Source of the DNA: a virus
Direction: 5' to 3' (one strand)
Virus record (IMG/VR): IMGVR_UViG_3300027734_000320
Coordinates: 1 to 23,577 of that record
DNA: 23,577 nt
Shown here: piece by piece, positions 14,117 through 20,832 of the stretch
Layout of the letters: each line of letters opens with the position of its first letter
How positions within the stretch are numbered: position 1 is the stretch's first letter
Program-made: the position numbers and the translations under genes
Notes under the pieces: model-generated
Told to the model about the DNA's origin: nothing
The model's database searches: none
Seen by the model: the letters and a program-made list of their open reading frames with translations, nothing else

Positions 14117-14488
14117 CTACCTCACGATCTCAAAGTAGACTTCGTACTGAAAGGTGTTGTCCGCACCAGCGTCAGGGCCAGGCTCAAGGTAGAGCTGACC
14201 GTTCGTATCGGTGAAGACGTACACCTCTGCGACCGTGTCGAAGAGGCTGGCGACAGCCGTTGCGCTACCAAGGAACTCTTGGTTGATGCTACCAGACGTC
14301 GCACCGCTCACCTTGTAGATGCGCGGCGTGAAGTTCGCAGCCGTACCAGCAGTACGCTTGATCTTGACGCGACGGATGATCACCTTCACGCGGCTATCCG
14401 AGATGACGAGCGCGGTCTGCGTCGTCGCACTGGAAGCAGCCGTCGTGCCCGTCAACCGCGAGACGGGCTGCGGGGCGATGGCGCTCAT
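14117..14488 (-). CDS. Hypothetical structural protein, 123 aa
   Basis: The ATG shares its first base with the preceding TAA stop. The 123-aa product is Thr/Ala/Val-rich with alternating strands (TALVISDSRVKVIIRRVKIK, AANFTPRIYKVSG, EVYVFTDTNGQLYLEPGP, FQYEVYFEIVR). That is typical of an all-beta virion protein. No specific family is recognised. Its position between two strand-rich genes in the fibre block supports a tail-associated structural role. Confidence 0.65.
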   Translation of the reverse strand: MSAIAPQPVSRLTGTTAASSATTQTALVISDSRVKVIIRRVKIKRTAGTAANFTPRIYKVSGATSGSINQEFLGSATAVASLFDTVAEVYVFTDTNGQLYLEPGPDAGADNTFQYEVYFEIVR

Positions 14489-14952
14489 TAGGCCACGCGC
14501 AGGACGGTTACGTAGACGATGCAGGCGCTGTTGGTGCCAACCTTCGTGCTCGTGACCTTCAGCAGGCCAGCGGCAGCGACGTCCATCTGCGCGTCGTCAA
14601 TGGAGAAGCCCGTGGTCTGAAGCACCTGGTCGTTACCAGAAGCCACGATGGCTCCGGTGATGGCGCTAGCACCGTTGAAGACCTGCACGGTGTTGTTGCC
14701 GCCAGCGTTCGCCGCGACCTTGAGATGGCTCACGTTGATGACGCGCACCTTGTAAGGCATCGTCACGGAGACGGTGCCAGTACCGTCAGCGAAGGCGAAC
14801 GGGACGACGAGCGGAGACACCAGCGTAGGAGCGGTGTTGTCGGCGCTGAACGTCGTAGCGTTCGCGAGGATGGTGCCGCTGAAGGCGTTGCTAGAAAGCT
14901 TGGGAGCGGTGACTTCGCCGTTCTTGATGAAGTCGCGACGGATGTAGGGCAT
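14488..14952 (-). CDS. Hypothetical structural/tail-associated protein, 154 aa
   Basis: This is the first gene of the minus late block, with GGAGG eight bases before its ATG. The N-terminus (PYIRRDFIKNGEVTAPKLS) resembles the short docking segments of fibre-associated proteins. The rest is a Thr/Val/Ala-rich all-beta sequence (VSVTMPYKVRVINVSHLKVA, TVQVFNGASAITGAIVASGN), suggesting a beta-sandwich. It overlaps the next gene by one base. I cannot name a family; a fibre base or virion-surface protein is the best guess. Confidence 0.68.
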   Translation of the reverse strand: MPYIRRDFIKNGEVTAPKLSSNAFSGTILANATTFSADNTAPTLVSPLVVPFAFADGTGTVSVTMPYKVRVINVSHLKVAANAGGNNTVQVFNGASAITGAIVASGNDQVLQTTGFSIDDAQMDVAAAGLLKVTSTKVGTNSACIVYVTVLRVA

Positions 14953-15068
14953 TGTTGAGTCCTCCGGAGCCTTGCGGCCTCCCGCCCTCCAGCACGGGAT
15001 GTGCTACGCGGGATGCGCTAAACTACCACCATCACTCATGCTGCGCTAGACCACGGTCGAGGTGAAAG
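14953..15068. promoter_or_regulatory. Divergent late control region with tandem 12-bp repeats
   Basis: This 116-base gap separates the minus fibre/lysis block from the plus packaging/head block. CGGGATGTGCTA at 14995-15006 and CGGGATGCGCTA at 15009-15020 are tandem repeats differing at one base, with a 14-base period. A third, partial copy, TGCGCTA at 15042-15048, lies exactly 28 bases after the matching part of the second. A -10-like TAAACT overlaps the end of repeat two (15018-15024 area). A palindrome CTCCGGAG overlaps the SD of the leftward gene. The repeats look like operators for a protein binding on one face or in a tandem array. Confidence 0.5.
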
Positions 15069-15221
15069 ATGCCGCTATCTGAAGAGTTTAGCCGTAAGGC
15101 CATCGGTGAAAACATCAGCAAGATGAAGCACGAGAAGCCAAAGATGTCTCGTGCTCAGCGCATCGCCATCGCGCTTTCTGTGGCAAAGAAGGCAGGCCAT
15201 GGAAAGTTGCCGAAGAAGTAG
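15069..15221 (+). CDS. Small basic phage protein, 50 aa (DUF6496-like)
   Basis: A 50-codon frame opens at an ATG with GAGGT five bases upstream and closes with TAG. The product is strongly basic (SRKAIGENISKMKHEKPKMS, then RAQRIAIALSVAKKAGHGKL). It matches the short lysine-rich pattern 'K-H-x-x-[KR]-x-x-[KR]-x-Q-x-I-A-I-A-L-[SG]-x-A-x-[KR]-A-G' that I know from many phages, often near packaging genes. The function is not known. It might bind DNA or RNA. It stands exactly where a terminase small subunit often lies, but is too short to be a typical one. Confidence 0.7.
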   Translation: MPLSEEFSRKAIGENISKMKHEKPKMSRAQRIAIALSVAKKAGHGKLPKK

Positions 15222-15233
15222 ATAAGAGCGAGC

Positions 15234-16820
15234 ATGGCCCGAACTACCACAGGTGTGCCGCTCGATGCTGCTGCTGTCCGCGCTGCGATGGAGCGCGACA
15301 AGTTCATCAGCATCTGCCGCATCGTCCGTGAAGACGAGAGCATCGGCTCGCTCAACATCACGCCGACCCAGCGACAGGTGCTCGACGCCTGCATCAACCA
15401 TCGCTGGGTGATGATCAAGAAGTATCGTCAGGCGAAGATCACGACGCTGATGATCCTCGACCTGCTCGGCCAGTGCATGTACACACCTGGCGTTCAGGGC
15501 GTCCTCATCGCAGAGAAGTACGACACGGCAGAGACTGCGTGGGGCCGTGCTCGCTACGCCTACGACTACCTGCCGGATGCCATCCGCATCCCGACTCGGT
15601 CAGGTCGTGACCCTGCGAAGCGCGAGATGGAGTTCGTCCACGGTGGACGCATCAAGACCATCACCGCAGCCACGGGTACGCCGGCCATCGGCAACAGCCC
15701 TGACCGTGTGGTCGTGACCGAGTACGACGAGTTCAGCGACCAAGACAACTTCAACGCGCACTTCTTCCCGTCTGTCGCCAAGCGGCAGAACGCACGCGTG
15801 GTGATGGAGTCTACGCCAGGCCGGCAGGGCACGACGTCCCACACCATGTGGCTGAAGGCTCTAGAAGGCTCCAGTCAGTTCCATCCGGTGTTCCTCAAGT
15901 GGTGGCTGGATGACTCCTGCACCGTGATTGACCCGACGTTCGTTCCTGACCAGAGCGAGCTGCGGATCATGGAGGAACTAGAGGGCATCACCTACGCTCA
16001 CCTCGCCTTCCGTCGTCAGCGTCTCGACACGGAGTTCGTCGGTGAGGACTCCAAGTTCCGGCACAAGTACCCGTACGGCCCGTACGACGGATGGACGACG
16101 GAGAGCGGCAACGTGCTTCCGTCTGACTCGCTCCTTCACATGCTTACGGATGCGACCACTACTATCGACAACAACGAGCACTACTACGAGGAGCGCGAGG
16201 AAGGATGCCCGTACGTCCTGACCTGCGACCCTGCCGGCTACGGTAGCGACGGTGACCCTAGCGCCATCACGCTGTGGAACGCGTGGGATCACAGCGAGGT
16301 CATGTCGTGGTCGGGTCGTGAAGACCCAGGTCGCCTCGCTGCTCGCATCCTCCGCATCCAGCAGGCATGGGACTGCGAGGTTGTCGTAGAGTCGAACGCT
16401 CCTGCGTGCGTGCAGGCGCTCGTAGGTATGCGCTGCCCGAAGCTCTACCACACGGGGCCGAGTCATCCCGGTTGGTACATGACCAGCGTCGGCAAGAGCG
16501 CCGCCATCGTCGTCCTCGTAGAGATGCTGCGAGCCGGTGAGATGAAGCTCCACACCAAGGCGACCATCCATCAGCTGCTTCAGTGGGATGGCGAAAGCCG
16601 TAAGCGCGGCAAGGGTGAGCATGGACGCCATCACTTCGACCGAGCCATCACGGTGATGATTGCTGCTGCGGTGTTCCGCAAGCGGGGATACGGCTTGCGG
16701 CCAGCATCCTCCACGCGTAACGTCGTCATGAAGCCGGGGCAGACTGCATCAATCTCTGTAGAAACCCTCGACAAACTCTTCAAGCCGCGTCGCAACAAGA
16801 CCCTAGGGATCCACCCATGA
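15234..16820 (+). CDS. terL: Terminase large subunit (TerL)
   Basis: The 528-aa product is the packaging motor ATPase/nuclease that drives phage DNA into the prohead. The ATPase half shows KKYRQAKITT at about 62-71 as a divergent Walker A, VVVTEYDE at 159-166 as Walker B, and ESTPG at 192-196 as the coupling motif. The nuclease half has the acidic RNase H-like set: D332 in TCDPAGYG, E386 in VVVESN and D469 in HHFDRAIT. The length fits a phage TerL. The Walker A lacks the usual glycines before the lysine. The ATG at 15234 has a weak SD. The portal start overlaps its stop by ATGA. Confidence 0.93.
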   Translation: MARTTTGVPLDAAAVRAAMERDKFISICRIVREDESIGSLNITPTQRQVLDACINHRWVMIKKYRQAKITTLMILDLLGQCMYTPGVQGVLIAEKYDTAETAWGRARYAYDYLPDAIRIPTRSGRDPAKREMEFVHGGRIKTITAATGTPAIGNSPDRVVVTEYDEFSDQDNFNAHFFPSVAKRQNARVVMESTPGRQGTTSHTMWLKALEGSSQFHPVFLKWWLDDSCTVIDPTFVPDQSELRIMEELEGITYAHLAFRRQRLDTEFVGEDSKFRHKYPYGPYDGWTTESGNVLPSDSLLHMLTDATTTIDNNEHYYEEREEGCPYVLTCDPAGYGSDGDPSAITLWNAWDHSEVMSWSGREDPGRLAARILRIQQAWDCEVVVESNAPACVQALVGMRCPKLYHTGPSHPGWYMTSVGKSAAIVVLVEMLRAGEMKLHTKATIHQLLQWDGESRKRGKGEHGRHHFDRAITVMIAAAVFRKRGYGLRPASSTRNVVMKPGQTASISVETLDKLFKPRRNKTLGIHP

Positions 16821-18514
16821 AGCTCTCCGAGTACCGTCCGACAATCGACCGTCATGTACAGTCGTTCAAGAGCACGGAGAAGCTGGCCTTCGACCGGCTG
16901 CTGCGCTTCTATCAGGGCAAGTTCTACACCGACCGTGAGTCTGCTGGCCCGACCGAGAGCGAGCTGCTGGTCACCAGCATCAACCTCACGTTCGCCATCA
17001 CCGAGACTGCGCTCTCTACGCTCGTGCCTCGCAACCCGCAGGTCACTGCGCTGTCGCGTGGGCCGGCGCCTGGTGATGCGCTCAAGGGAATGGAGGGCGT
17101 AGTCAATCTCTCGCTCGACCACAGCGACTACTACAGTGAGCTTGTGCTGGCCGTGCAGGACGCAGTGCTCTACGGTCGCGGCATCCTCAAGACCGTGTGG
17201 GACGAGAAGAACGACCTGCCCTTGGTGCGGGCCTGTGACATGCGGGCTGTGTTCTTCGACCTCACGGCGCGTCGTCCGTCCGACATCCGCTACTGGGTCG
17301 AGGCCACGGTCATCAGCGAGGACGAGTTCAAGTCCCGCATCAAGAACGGGCTGTACAAGCCGTGGGCCAACAGCATCCACGGCGACACCTATCCGAAGTG
17401 GCTCGGCTACGACCTTGGTACGGCTGTCTCTCGTCAGCAGCTCAAGGACTGGCAGAACTGGATCACGGTCTACGAGGTCTACGACATCGAGAGCAACCGT
17501 GTCGTCCACATGCACCTCGACCATGATGAGCCGCTCCTTGAGGACGCGCTCCTCTACTGCCCGTACTCTGTCCTCACGCTGAACAACAACGGCGAGGACT
17601 GCCGTGGCCTCTCGGACATCGCACTCATCAGCGACAATCAGGAGGAGTTGAACCACATCCGCACCTACCTGCTGAACATCGCTCGTCTGTCCATCCCGAA
17701 GACTGGGTACGACAGCACGGCGCTTCAGAGCGAAGATGTTGCGGTGGCGCAGGAGGCTCCTGTCGGCAGCATGGTGGGTATCCGCACCACCAGCGGCAAG
17801 AGCATGGCCGACTCGTTCTACGCGTGGCCGATGCCGCAGCCTCCTGGTGCGCTGTTTGAGATGGCGTCCTCGCTGGAGAAGAGCATCGCCACGGTGTCTG
17901 CGCTCGCTGATGCTCAGCGTGGTCAGGTCACTGGCGCTCGTACCGCGACCGAGTTGGCGCTTGTCGAGGGCCAGCTCCGCAACCGTCTGTCTGCTCGTCA
18001 GCGCAAGATCGACACGGTCACTGTGCAGGTCGCAGAGAAGATGGCCTTCCTCGCCATGAAGTTCATGCGTGAGGAGAAGATCGTAGAGTTCACTGGCTAC
18101 TCCGACGCCGAGCCGATCCACCCGTCCTCGCTTGAGAACGTGCGTGCGAAGTTCAAGGTCGTGCCGTACTCCCCGATGGAGTCGAACCGTGCGGTGCTTC
18201 AGGAGCAGTTCAAGGCTGCGATGCAGTTTCTGCTCAACAACCCGTACGTCGATGCTCTTGAGGTCACCAAGCAGTTCCTTGAGGTCTTCCAGCTTTCGCC
18301 TCGTCTGCTGAAGCCAGAGCAGGCTCCGCAGGGCGCTCCCGGTGTGCCGCCGCAGCCTGCACAGGCTATGGCTGCACAGCCACCTGTTGATCAAGCAGCC
18401 GTGCTTGAGGCTCAAGGCGTTGCTCCTCCCGCAGCGCAGATGCCTCCTCAGCAGCAGGCTGTCGCCAACGAGGCGGCTGCACCGATTAGTGAAGAGGAGA
18501 TCGCTACCACATGA
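16817..18514 (+). CDS. Portal protein
   Basis: The 565-aa protein is a phage portal, the dodecameric ring at one head vertex through which DNA enters and to which the tail attaches. Position directly after TerL, size and the pattern of a helical N-terminus, a central part (DAVLYGRGILKTVWDE, DISYR-like strand-rich wing) and a long helical crown all fit. The end (about 490-565) is Gln/Pro/Ala-rich and low-complexity, as in many portals. The repeated ALADAQRGQVTGARTATELA and LRNRLSARQRKIDTV segments fit the stem/crown helices. It shares ATGA with TerL and with the next gene. Family is inferred from size, motifs and context rather than an alignment. Confidence 0.87.
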   Translation: MKLSEYRPTIDRHVQSFKSTEKLAFDRLLRFYQGKFYTDRESAGPTESELLVTSINLTFAITETALSTLVPRNPQVTALSRGPAPGDALKGMEGVVNLSLDHSDYYSELVLAVQDAVLYGRGILKTVWDEKNDLPLVRACDMRAVFFDLTARRPSDIRYWVEATVISEDEFKSRIKNGLYKPWANSIHGDTYPKWLGYDLGTAVSRQQLKDWQNWITVYEVYDIESNRVVHMHLDHDEPLLEDALLYCPYSVLTLNNNGEDCRGLSDIALISDNQEELNHIRTYLLNIARLSIPKTGYDSTALQSEDVAVAQEAPVGSMVGIRTTSGKSMADSFYAWPMPQPPGALFEMASSLEKSIATVSALADAQRGQVTGARTATELALVEGQLRNRLSARQRKIDTVTVQVAEKMAFLAMKFMREEKIVEFTGYSDAEPIHPSSLENVRAKFKVVPYSPMESNRAVLQEQFKAAMQFLLNNPYVDALEVTKQFLEVFQLSPRLLKPEQAPQGAPGVPPQPAQAMAAQPPVDQAAVLEAQGVAPPAAQMPPQQQAVANEAAAPISEEEIATT

Positions 18515-18936
18515 GTTTCATCACGTTCGACCTGAACTGCGAAGACGGGCACTGGGAGATTGGCGTCCTGTACCGTCGCTCTGAAGGCCCGCCTCCGTGC
18601 CCTGACTGTGGCAAGCCTCGCAAGAACGGGTGGTATCCGCAGGGTGCAAAGGTCGCGTCCACGTCCCAGATGTGGAAGCCGCTCACGCACGACGGCATCA
18701 CCTACGAGTCTCGCGAAGACTGGAACGCCTACAAGGCTGTTGTTGAGCGCAACACCGGTCAGAAGATCGTTGAGGTCAGCAACTCGGATCGTGCCGAGCG
18801 TGCAGACTTCCACAAGCATCGAGCATGGGAAGCGCGCCGTGCCCGTGGTCTTGACTCACAGCAGTGGGCCGAGGTCATCCGTGAGCGCAATAACGGGTAC
18901 GACCCGCTTAGTGGTCGACACTTCAGGAGGCAGTGA
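18511..18936 (+). CDS. Hypothetical protein with N-terminal zinc-ribbon-like motif
   Basis: The 141-aa product opens with FITFDLNCEDGHWEIGVLYR and continues to PPPCPDCGKPRKNG. C10 (and perhaps H14) with C30 and C33 would form an FmdB-like zinc ribbon. The rest is charged and helical (EDWNAYKAVVERNTGQKIVE, then RADFHKHRAWEARRARG) and ends in a basic GRHFRRQ. It lies between portal and the Met-rich gene, so it may be a head-assembly or head-to-tail accessory protein. No catalytic motif is visible. The start overlaps the portal stop (ATGA). Confidence 0.68.
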   Translation: MSFITFDLNCEDGHWEIGVLYRRSEGPPPCPDCGKPRKNGWYPQGAKVASTSQMWKPLTHDGITYESREDWNAYKAVVERNTGQKIVEVSNSDRAERADFHKHRAWEARRARGLDSQQWAEVIRERNNGYDPLSGRHFRRQ

Positions 18937-19376
18937 TGGACGACATGATGAGCAAGGACGACTCCATGATGGCGAACCGCCTTCGTGAGACGCTGATGAA
19001 GATCGTGGACAAGGCCGAGTCCGAGGGCAAGCTTGAGCCGCTCGCCGCCATGATCAAGGAACTCAACCTCACCACGGACGCCAAGGCGCTGTTCATGGCG
19101 AGCCAGCTCGATGACAAGACCAAGGGCAAGTCGCCTGAGGAGCTTGCATCGATGTACAAGTCCGAGCCGGCCATGGTCAAGATCGTCCTCGCGAAGGTCG
19201 AGAAGCCTGGCGCGGAGATGGGCATGGAGGAGGAGTCTACCTCCGAGGAGGCCATGCCTTCTGTCTCGTCCAAGATGGACAAGATGAAGAAGGAGGCCGA
19301 GATGTCTGACATGGCCGAGGATGGCATGGAAGACGACGGCAAGGCTAAGGCGTACCGCATGCGTATGGGCATGTGA
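18936..19376 (+). CDS. Methionine-rich acidic protein
   Basis: I start it at the ATG at 18936, which shares a base with the preceding stop (TGATG) and lies five bases after AGGAGG. A GTG at 18933 is less well spaced. About 21 of 146 residues are methionine, clustered at both ends (DDMMSKDDSMM, AKAYRMRMGM), in an acidic, helix-forming background with a KLEPLAAMIKELNLTTDAKA helix near the middle. No domain is recognised. It could be an internal head, scaffold-assisting or portal-associated protein. The composition is unlike its neighbours, but the gene is well placed in the operon. Confidence 0.65.
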   Translation: MDDMMSKDDSMMANRLRETLMKIVDKAESEGKLEPLAAMIKELNLTTDAKALFMASQLDDKTKGKSPEELASMYKSEPAMVKIVLAKVEKPGAEMGMEEESTSEEAMPSVSSKMDKMKKEAEMSDMAEDGMEDDGKAKAYRMRMGM

Positions 19377-19789
19377 TGGCTTCTTACGGAGACACCATCC
19401 GTACCATGCGGCAAGGTGCAGAGTCTGAAGACAATGCATCTTGTCCGCTTGCGACTGAAGACATCAAGACGAACCTGAAGAACAGGCAGAAGGCAATCGA
19501 CACTGCGGCCTATGGGCCGGCTAACCCTGGTGAACCCAACGAGGATTACTGGGCTGGAAAGGCAAAGCGTATGCGCACCTCTGTTGAAGAGGCGAAGACG
19601 ATGCTTTGCGGTAACTGTGCTGCGTTCAACCAGAAGCCTGCGATTCTAGCGTGCATCAAGGAAGGCATCGGTCGCGACGCGAATGACGTCGTAGAAGCCG
19701 GTGACCTTGGATTCTGTGAGTTCTTCGACTTCAAGTGCGCGTCGTCTCGTACATGCGATGCTTGGGTCGTTGGTGGGCCAGTAAAGTAG
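19376..19789 (+). CDS. Cysteine-rich HiPIP-like protein
   Basis: The 137-aa product has seven cysteines (C23, 78, 81, 93, 114, 121, 127). C78-G-N-C81-A-A-F, then C93, then DLGF-C114-EFF, closely resembles the iron-sulfur ligand pattern of high-potential iron-sulfur proteins (HiPIP): C-x2-C, C, C followed by an aromatic residue. Two further cysteines lie in FKCASSRTCDAW. The HiPIP loop between the last ligands is longer here. Similar short Cys-rich proteins occur next to head genes in some marine phages, with unknown function. I chose the ATG at 19376 (TGATG overlap with the previous stop). A zinc-binding protein is the main alternative. Confidence 0.6.
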   Translation: MASYGDTIRTMRQGAESEDNASCPLATEDIKTNLKNRQKAIDTAAYGPANPGEPNEDYWAGKAKRMRTSVEEAKTMLCGNCAAFNQKPAILACIKEGIGRDANDVVEAGDLGFCEFFDFKCASSRTCDAWVVGGPVK

Positions 19790-19806
19790 AACTACTAGGA
19801 GAAGCC

Positions 19807-20679
19807 ATGGAAACGAGCACTACCGAGGTTGTGCAGGATACAGGCGCGGAGGCTGCGTCCTCGCCATCGTCGCCCGTTGGTGGAGACACTTCTCCCTCTG
19901 CTACCGTGAGTAGCGGTGGCGAGGGCGTATCCTCTGAATGGAACGGCGAGCTTGACAGTCTCAAGACCCAACCGTGGTGGAGCACGCTGCCCGAACAGGC
20001 ACGCGCTACCGTCGAGAACGGCTTGAAGTCAAAGTACGGCAACTGGCAGCGCGGCTACCAGTCGAAGTTCGATGAGTTCAAGAAGGGACAGCAGTCTTGG
20101 CAGCAGGAGAAGACTGAACTTCAGAAGTCTCTTGAGTCTGCGAAGGACAACGGAGAGTGGCTCCAGCGCCTCCTTGGTTCTGACGATTCCATGGCTGAAC
20201 TGAACGAGAAGATCTCGTCGCTCACCAAGGCGCTTGAAGAGAAGGATGGTTCGCTGTCCTCTCTTCAGCGCGAGCGTGATGAGTGGCAGAACAAGTTCCT
20301 CTCCTACGAGGAGCAGGTCGTTGCGAAGGAGGCCGAGGCTTTCGACGCAAAGTTCAAGGCCGACTTCCCCGACATCTACGAAGACTACAGCGTGGATGAA
20401 GGTGGCAACGAGAGCGGCGCGTTCGCTCACTTCCTCCGTCTGCTGGAGTCTGGCTTCGATAGCGACACCGCAGCGAAGATGACGCGAGCCATCATGCCGC
20501 AGAAGCCGCAGCCTCTTGGCCCTCGTAAGGTCGAGCCGCCTCCGAGTGTGCGAGCCAGCAAGGCGCCTGGTGATGGGCCGAACCCGACCAGCACACGCAC
20601 GTCCAAGGAGTTCAACTCCTACGACGACGCCATCCGTGCGCTGCGTCAGCAGGCCATGGGTGAGCCTGACGACGAGTGA
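19807..20679 (+). CDS. Scaffold-like protein, 290 aa
   Basis: The protein begins with a long low-complexity Ser/Thr/Gly/Glu-rich region (about 1-45). A WWSTLPEQARATVENGLKSK helix follows, then a long coiled-coil-like stretch (about 95-175: FDEFKKGQQSWQQEKTELQK and SLTKALEEKDGSLSSLQRER). It ends in a Pro-rich region and a charged tail (AIRALRQQAMGEPDDE). A helical coiled-coil protein just before the major capsid gene is the usual place and form of a scaffold, which guides capsid assembly and then leaves. The ATG at 19807 follows AGGAG five bases upstream; the longer reading from 19735 would overlap the previous gene. The family is inferred from form and place. Confidence 0.72.
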   Translation: METSTTEVVQDTGAEAASSPSSPVGGDTSPSATVSSGGEGVSSEWNGELDSLKTQPWWSTLPEQARATVENGLKSKYGNWQRGYQSKFDEFKKGQQSWQQEKTELQKSLESAKDNGEWLQRLLGSDDSMAELNEKISSLTKALEEKDGSLSSLQRERDEWQNKFLSYEEQVVAKEAEAFDAKFKADFPDIYEDYSVDEGGNESGAFAHFLRLLESGFDSDTAAKMTRAIMPQKPQPLGPRKVEPPPSVRASKAPGDGPNPTSTRTSKEFNSYDDAIRALRQQAMGEPDDE

Positions 20680-20706
20680 CATTCTGTCGCGCTTGACAGA
20701 CTGTCA
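20677..20706. repeat. Two TGACA-N3-TGTC dyads around the capsid promoter -35
   Basis: TGACA-TTC-TGTC-G at 20677-20689 and TGACA-GAC-TGTCA at 20694-20706 are two dyads with a 17-base period. A further inverted repeat, TCTGTC (20683-20688) with GACAGA (20695-20700), joins them. The second dyad overlaps the TTGACA promoter box. The first begins at the scaffold stop codon. This looks like an operator, or an RNA hairpin at the gene end; there is no U-run. Confidence 0.55.
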
Positions 20707-20722
20707 TGCACATGCTTACGGT
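20693..20722 (+). promoter_or_regulatory. Candidate sigma70-type promoter before the capsid gene
   Basis: A perfect TTGACA at 20693-20698 is followed 18 bases later by TACGGT at 20717-20722, a weak -10. The -35 overlaps a TGACA/TGTCA dyad. It could provide extra capsid transcripts, matching the high demand for capsid protein. The call rests on motif only. Confidence 0.45.
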
Positions 20723-20766
20723 GACGATAGCCCCCACCTAGAGCATCCGTAGGCTTCGGCACGGTC

Positions 20767-20827
20767 TGGCTCCTATGATGGGAAGGCGAGCAAGCACTCT
20801 TCCTCATCTTCCTTTATTCAGGAGCCA
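20767..20827 (+). promoter_or_regulatory. Leader hairpin that can sequester the capsid SD
   Basis: TGGCTCCT at 20767-20774 is the exact complement of AGGAGCCA at 20820-20827. The latter contains the capsid SD (AGGAG, eight bases from the ATG). Within the 45-base loop, GATGGGAAG (20777-20785) pairs with CTTCC-T-CATC (20799-20808) with one bulged base. The two nested stems would hide the SD until opened, for example by ribosomes, a protein or temperature. The upper stem with the following TTCCTTTATTC could alternatively act as an attenuator. Confidence 0.5.
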
Positions 20828-20832
20828 CGACT

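Noticed and set aside
16631-18415. Minus-strand open frame of 594 codons opposite the portal gene
   Set aside because: It is antisense to a clear portal gene; its Arg/Val/Leu/Glu-rich product is what the third-position GC bias produces on the other strand.
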